8,722 nt of DNA from an uncultured Lachnospiraceae bacterium. Its GTDB lineage: Bacteria; Bacillota; Clostridia; Lachnospirales; Lachnospiraceae. The notes below the pieces were generated by a model. It saw only the letters and a list, made by a program, of their open reading frames with translations. It ran no database searches and was not told the DNA's origin. Below, in pieces: positions 5,725 to 8,722 of the stretch (position 1 is its first letter; each line of letters begins with the position of its first letter). The translations under genes were made by a program, and so were the position numbers. The DNA is taken from the NCBI GenBank assembly GCA_910576895.1, contig CAJTJZ010000086.1, positions 1 to 8,722 of the forward strand. The letters are read 5' to 3'.

Positions 5725-6606
5725 ATGTATAAGATTTTAAAGAAAGAATGCCTTGCAGATAACATCTATTTAATGGATGTAAAAGCACCAAGGGTAGCAG
5801 AAAATTGTTATCCGGGACAGTTTGTAATTGTGAAAATGGACGAAAAAGGAGAGCGTATTCCACTGACAGTTTGTGATTATGATAGAGAAGCTGGTACAGT
5901 GACAATTGTATTTCAATCTGTTGGTGCTTCTACAAATGAAATGGCAGAATATAAAGAAGGGGATTCTTTTCGTGATTTTGTAGGACCATTAGGATGTCGT
6001 TCAGAATTAGTAAATGAAGATAAAGAAGTATTAAAGAAAAAGAAGATATTATTTGTAGCTGGAGGTGTTGGTACAGCACCAGTGTATCCACAAGTAAAGT
6101 GGATGAAAGAGCAGGGATATCAAGTAGATTGTATTATTGGGGCAAGAAATAAAAATTTAATTATTTTAGAAGAAGCCATGAAACAGTATGCAGAAAATGT
6201 TTATGTATGTACAGATGATGGTTCTTATGGATTTAAGGGAAATGTAAATGATCAAATAAAAGAACTAATTAATCATCAGGGGAAACATTATGATTTAGTA
6301 ATTGCAATTGGACCGCTGATTATGATGAAATTTGTATGTATTTTAACAAAAGAGCTTCAAATTCCAACGGTTGTTAGTATGAATCCAATTATGGTAGATG
6401 GTACAGGTATGTGCGGTGCTTGTCGTTTAACGGTTGGTGGAAAAGTAAAATTTGCTTGTGTAGATGGGCCAGAATTTGATGGGCATTTAGTAGATTTTGA
6501 TGAAGCTATGAAACGGCAGCAGATGTATAAAACAGAAGAAGGACGTGCTATATTGAAACAAAAAGAAGGCAATACACATCATGGAGGTTGTGGCTGTCAG
6601 GGATAA
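5725..6606 (+). CDS. nfnA: NfnA: small (NAD-binding, [2Fe-2S]) subunit of NADH-dependent ferredoxin:NADP+ oxidoreductase
   Basis: NfnAB is a soluble electron-bifurcating transhydrogenase that couples NADH plus reduced ferredoxin to reduction of two NADP+, reversibly. This 293-residue subunit has the ferredoxin-reductase fold of DHODH electron-transfer subunits: a FAD-binding barrel with RIPLTVCDYD (44-53), a NAD-binding region starting FVAGGVGTAPVYP (110-122), and a C-terminal [2Fe-2S] motif D225-GTGM-C230-GA-C233 ... C245. One Asp plus three Cys with this spacing is the unusual ligand set reported for NfnA proteins and separates it from ordinary PyrK. The tail is His/Cys-rich (HHGGCGCQG, 285-293). 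The partner nfnB lies 131 nt downstream on the same strand. Database names also include sulfide/dihydroorotate dehydrogenase-like FAD/NAD-binding protein (SudB). Confidence 0.9.
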   Translation: MYKILKKECLADNIYLMDVKAPRVAENCYPGQFVIVKMDEKGERIPLTVCDYDREAGTVTIVFQSVGASTNEMAEYKEGDSFRDFVGPLGCRSELVNEDKEVLKKKKILFVAGGVGTAPVYPQVKWMKEQGYQVDCIIGARNKNLIILEEAMKQYAENVYVCTDDGSYGFKGNVNDQIKELINHQGKHYDLVIAIGPLIMMKFVCILTKELQIPTVVSMNPIMVDGTGMCGACRLTVGGKVKFACVDGPEFDGHLVDFDEAMKRQQMYKTEEGRAILKQKEGNTHHGGCGCQG

Positions 6607-6635
6607 TAGAAGAATATAGCAGAAATAAAATATAG

Positions 6636-6695
6636 TAAATAGAAAAAATTAAATAATAAAAATTGTAGACTGTGCAATAAATAGAAAAAATTAAA
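6636..6695 (+). repeat. Pair of 18-nt direct repeats in the nfnA-nfnB gap
   Basis: The same 18 bases (taaatagaaaaaattaaa) occur at 6636-6653 and 6678-6695, 42 nt start to start. They fill most of an otherwise featureless AT-rich 131-nt gap. I see no terminator or convincing promoter in it, so the two genes are probably cotranscribed. The repeat may be a local duplication or an AT-rich translation-enhancing leader. Confidence 0.6.
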
Positions 6696-6727
6696 AGTTA
6701 TCGTTATTTTATGGATAAGAAAAGAAT

Positions 6728-6732
6728 GGAGG
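6728..6732 (+). promoter_or_regulatory. Ribosome binding site that decides the nfnB start
   Basis: GGAGG ends 5 nt before ATG at 6738. The earlier in-frame ATG at 6711 follows gttatcgttatttt and has no Shine-Dalgarno match, and the GGAGG lies inside the longer frame. This favours ATG 6738. Confidence 0.75.
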
Positions 6733-6737
6733 AAACC

Positions 6738-8132
6738 ATGGGAGATGTATTAACAAGGATTCCTGTAAGGGAACAAGAACCAAAAGTTCGTGCAACGAAT
6801 TTTGAAGAAGTATGTCTAGGGTATAATAAAGAAGAAGCAATGGAAGAAGCAACACGTTGTATTGATTGTAAAAATGCACAATGTATCAAAGGCTGTCCTG
6901 TTTCTATTGATATTCCGGGCTTTATTCGTGAAGTAAAAGAGGGGAAGATAGAACAAGCATATCAAGTGATTAGTAAGTATTCTGCACTTCCTGCCGTTTG
7001 TGGTCGTGTCTGTCCACAGGAAACACAATGTGAAGCAAAATGTATTCGTGGTATTAAGGGGGATGCTGTTTCTATTGGAAAGCTAGAACGTTTTGTAGCG
7101 GATTGGGCAAGAGAACATAATGTAAAACCTGTAAAGGATGTAGAAGATAAAGGAAAAAAGGTTGCAGTTATTGGATCTGGACCTGCTGGACTTACTTGTG
7201 CTGGTGATTTAGCAAAAATGGGATATGATGTTACTATTTTTGAAGCATTACATGAAGCAGGTGGCGTATTATCTTATGGTATTCCAGAGTTTCGTCTTCC
7301 AAAAACAGCAGTTGTTGCCGCTGAAGTAGAAAATGTGTTAGGACTTGGAGTGAAATTGGAAACAAATGCTGTAGTAGGGAAATCAGTTACTATTGATGAT
7401 TTAATGGATAAAGAAGGATTTGAGGCAGTCTTTATTGGCTCTGGTGCAGGACTTCCGAAATTTATGGGGATTCCGGGTGAAAATGCAAATGGTGTATTTT
7501 CTGCAAATGAATATTTAACTAGAAATAATCTAATGAAAGCATTTCGTGAGGATTATGCAACGCCAATTCGTGGTGGAAAGAAGGTAGCCGTTGTTGGCGG
7601 CGGAAATGTAGCAATGGATGCAGCTAGAACAGCACTTCGTCTTGGAGCAGAAGTTCATATTGTATATCGCCGTGGTGAAGCAGAACTTCCTGCCAGAGTA
7701 GAAGAAGTACATCATGCAAAAGAGGAAGGAATTATTTTCCATCTTTTAACAAATCCAAAGGAAATTTTAGTAGATGAAAATGGTTGGGTAAAAGGAATGA
7801 TATGTATTGAAATGGAGCTTGGAGAACCAGATGAATCAGGAAGAAGAAGACCAGTGGAAAAAGCAGGTTCAGAATTTACTCTTGATTTAGATACGGTTAT
7901 TATGTCATTGGGAACAAGTCCAAATCCATTGATTTCTTCTACAACAAAGGGATTGGAAGTTAATAAATGGAAGTGTATTGTAGCAGATGAAGAAAAAGGT
8001 GCTACTTCAAGACCGGGCGTATTTGCAGGAGGAGATGCAGTAACAGGTGCTGCTACTGTTATTTTGGCAATGGGAGCAGGAAAGGCAGCAGCAAAGGGAA
8101 TTGATGAGTATTTATCAAATAAAGAAAAATAA
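6738..8132 (+). CDS. nfnB: NfnB: large (NADPH-binding, FAD, two [4Fe-4S]) subunit of NADH-dependent ferredoxin:NADP+ oxidoreductase
   Basis: NfnB holds the bifurcating FAD and the NADPH and ferredoxin sites of the NfnAB complex. From ATG 6738 it has 464 residues, close to known NfnB proteins. The N-terminal iron-sulfur domain shows CIDCKNAQCIKGCP (C41, C44, C49, C53) and VCGRVCPQETQCEAKC (C88, C92, C98, C102), enough for two [4Fe-4S] clusters. FAD binding starts VAVIGSGPAGL (142-152), with GGVLSYGIPEFRLPK (175-189). The second Rossmann site VAVVGGGNVAMDAAR (283-297), followed by VYRRGEAELPAR, fits NADPH. GVFAGGDAVTGAATV (427-441) closes the flavin site. The fold is shared with the glutamate synthase small subunit, so it is often labelled gltA, but the adjacent nfnA and absence of a glutamate synthase large subunit favour Nfn. 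A longer 473-residue product from ATG 6711 is possible but lacks a ribosome binding site. Confidence 0.9.
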   Translation: MGDVLTRIPVREQEPKVRATNFEEVCLGYNKEEAMEEATRCIDCKNAQCIKGCPVSIDIPGFIREVKEGKIEQAYQVISKYSALPAVCGRVCPQETQCEAKCIRGIKGDAVSIGKLERFVADWAREHNVKPVKDVEDKGKKVAVIGSGPAGLTCAGDLAKMGYDVTIFEALHEAGGVLSYGIPEFRLPKTAVVAAEVENVLGLGVKLETNAVVGKSVTIDDLMDKEGFEAVFIGSGAGLPKFMGIPGENANGVFSANEYLTRNNLMKAFREDYATPIRGGKKVAVVGGGNVAMDAARTALRLGAEVHIVYRRGEAELPARVEEVHHAKEEGIIFHLLTNPKEILVDENGWVKGMICIEMELGEPDESGRRRPVEKAGSEFTLDLDTVIMSLGTSPNPLISSTTKGLEVNKWKCIVADEEKGATSRPGVFAGGDAVTGAATVILAMGAGKAAAKGIDEYLSNKEK

Positions 8133-8148
8133 AGAATAAAGAAGCATT

Positions 8149-8186
8149 ATAATAAGGAATGAGGCAAAAACTTCATTCCTTATTAT
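8149..8186. terminator. Two-way intrinsic terminator after nfnB
   Basis: A perfect 14-bp stem, ATAATAAGGAATGA (8149-8162) with TCATTCCTTATTAT (8173-8186), encloses a 10-nt loop and is followed by TTTATT. It begins 16 nt after the nfnB stop. Its A/T-rich outer arms would also stop transcription from the convergent thioesterase gene. Confidence 0.85.
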
Positions 8187-8230
8187 TTATTAAAATATTG
8201 ATTACTGCCAATAAAAAAATATAGAGAGTA

Positions 8231-8650
8231 TCAAAGATAGGATAAAAATAATTGATAAACATCTGGCAAGGCTTTTTTTAGACTTAAAGGTTTTAATTCT
8301 TTTGTTACAAAACAGTGCATAGATTCTCCAGTTGCATGTAATATAGTTTTTTCTATATTCCATATTTCATAAGAGATTTTCATTTTGATTCCATTAAAAA
8401 AATCAAGTTTACAAATAATAGAAACACTTTCCCCAAAACGTACAGCTTGACGATAGTTGCAGGAAACATTAAGCACAGGGGAAAGAATACCATATTCTTC
8501 CATTTTTACATAAGGAAATCCCATCTTTGCCATAAAATCCATACGTGCTTCTTCTAACCATCGAATGTAATTAGAATGATGAATGATTTTCATTTGATCA
8601 GTTTCATAATATTTGGCTTCATGAATATAGGGTGTTATATTGTTTTTCAT
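8231..8650 (-). CDS. Acyl-CoA thioesterase, YbgC/FadM-type hotdog (4HBT) family
   Basis: Members of this cytoplasmic family hydrolyse acyl-CoA thioesters; the substrate cannot be told from sequence. From ATG at 8650 the protein has 139 residues, the usual size, and opens with the family signature YYETDQMKIIHHSNYIRWLEEAR (14-36, here split as YYETDQMK and HHSNYIRWLEEAR). D18 and H25 sit at the spacing of the catalytic Asp and His of YbgC. The rest matches a hotdog fold: FGESVSI (72-78) and ISYEIWN (92-98). The start is uncertain. No Shine-Dalgarno match lies before 8650, before the in-frame ATG at 8695 or before the TTG at 8713, and the frame stays open to the window edge, so an N-terminal extension (Cys-rich CSGFLCLLHF) or a start beyond the window is possible. 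Homology favours 8650. Confidence 0.85.
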   Translation of the reverse strand: MKNNITPYIHEAKYYETDQMKIIHHSNYIRWLEEARMDFMAKMGFPYVKMEEYGILSPVLNVSCNYRQAVRFGESVSIICKLDFFNGIKMKISYEIWNIEKTILHATGESMHCFVTKELKPLSLKKALPDVYQLFLSYL

Positions 8651-8722
8651 AAAATGTAACAGGCACAGAAACCCACTACAGGCAATACTTTTCATAAAGG
8701 AAAAGCATTGCAAACCTTGGGT

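Noticed and set aside
5725..6606. PyrK (dihydroorotate dehydrogenase electron-transfer subunit)
   Set aside because: The [2Fe-2S] motif has D225 in place of the first cysteine and the gene precedes nfnB, not pyrD.
6816..7028. Minus-strand frames within nfnB
   Set aside because: Low-complexity Phe/Cys-rich translations opposite conserved cysteine motifs of a real gene.
6738..8132. Glutamate synthase small subunit (GltD) in place of NfnB
   Set aside because: No large glutamate synthase subunit is near, and the partner gene has the NfnA-specific Asp/Cys cluster motif.

Overview
The window looks like a chromosomal segment of an anaerobic, spore-forming, low-GC Firmicute, probably a Clostridia/Lachnospiraceae-type gut bacterium. 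The basis is an AT-rich composition with A/T-ending codons, strong GGAGG-type ribosome binding sites, an alpha/beta-type small acid-soluble spore protein, a ferredoxin-linked [FeFe] hydrogenase-family protein and an NfnAB-type transhydrogenase. The genus cannot be fixed from the sequence alone. I see no rRNA, tRNA, CRISPR array, insertion sequence or phage gene.

Layout. Positions 1-317 (minus) hold the N-terminal part of a TetR-family regulator cut by the window edge. It is divergent from glgB (497-2386, plus), a glycogen branching enzyme with all catalytic residues but an unusual substrate-loop sequence. The 179-bp gap between them carries a good sigma-A-type promoter and two separate 21-bp imperfect palindromes. 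A 66-residue spore protein gene follows (2471-2671, plus), then about 190 bp of noncoding sequence with nested inverted repeats and a strong two-way terminator. The terminator is shared with ilvE (2966-3991, minus), a branched-chain aminotransferase with its own well-formed promoter. The gap 3992-4258 is divergent and rich in inverted repeats. It leads into an [FeFe] hydrogenase-like gene (4259-5476, plus) that ends at a very long hairpin terminator. Next come nfnA (5725-6606) and nfnB (6738-8132, restarted from 6711 on ribosome-binding-site evidence), then a 14-bp-stem terminator and, on the minus strand, a YbgC-type hotdog thioesterase (8231-8650) whose reading frame stays open to the window edge.

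How the genes fit together. The hydrogenase-like protein and NfnAB share the reduced ferredoxin, NADH and NADPH pools of a fermenting anaerobe. NfnAB couples NADH plus reduced ferredoxin to NADPH formation, and the hydrogenase-like protein would exchange ferredoxin electrons with protons/H2 or sense H2. They have separate transcription signals, so this is a functional neighbourhood rather than one operon. IlvE uses glutamate for branched-chain amino acid synthesis; GlgB and the spore protein relate to reserve polymer and sporulation.

The window is mostly ordinary core metabolism. I found no convincing new multi-gene system. The items most worth a second look are the divergent H-cluster and ferredoxin motifs of the hydrogenase-like protein, the altered conserved loop of GlgB, and several sharp palindromes and structured noncoding stretches at promoters and gene ends.
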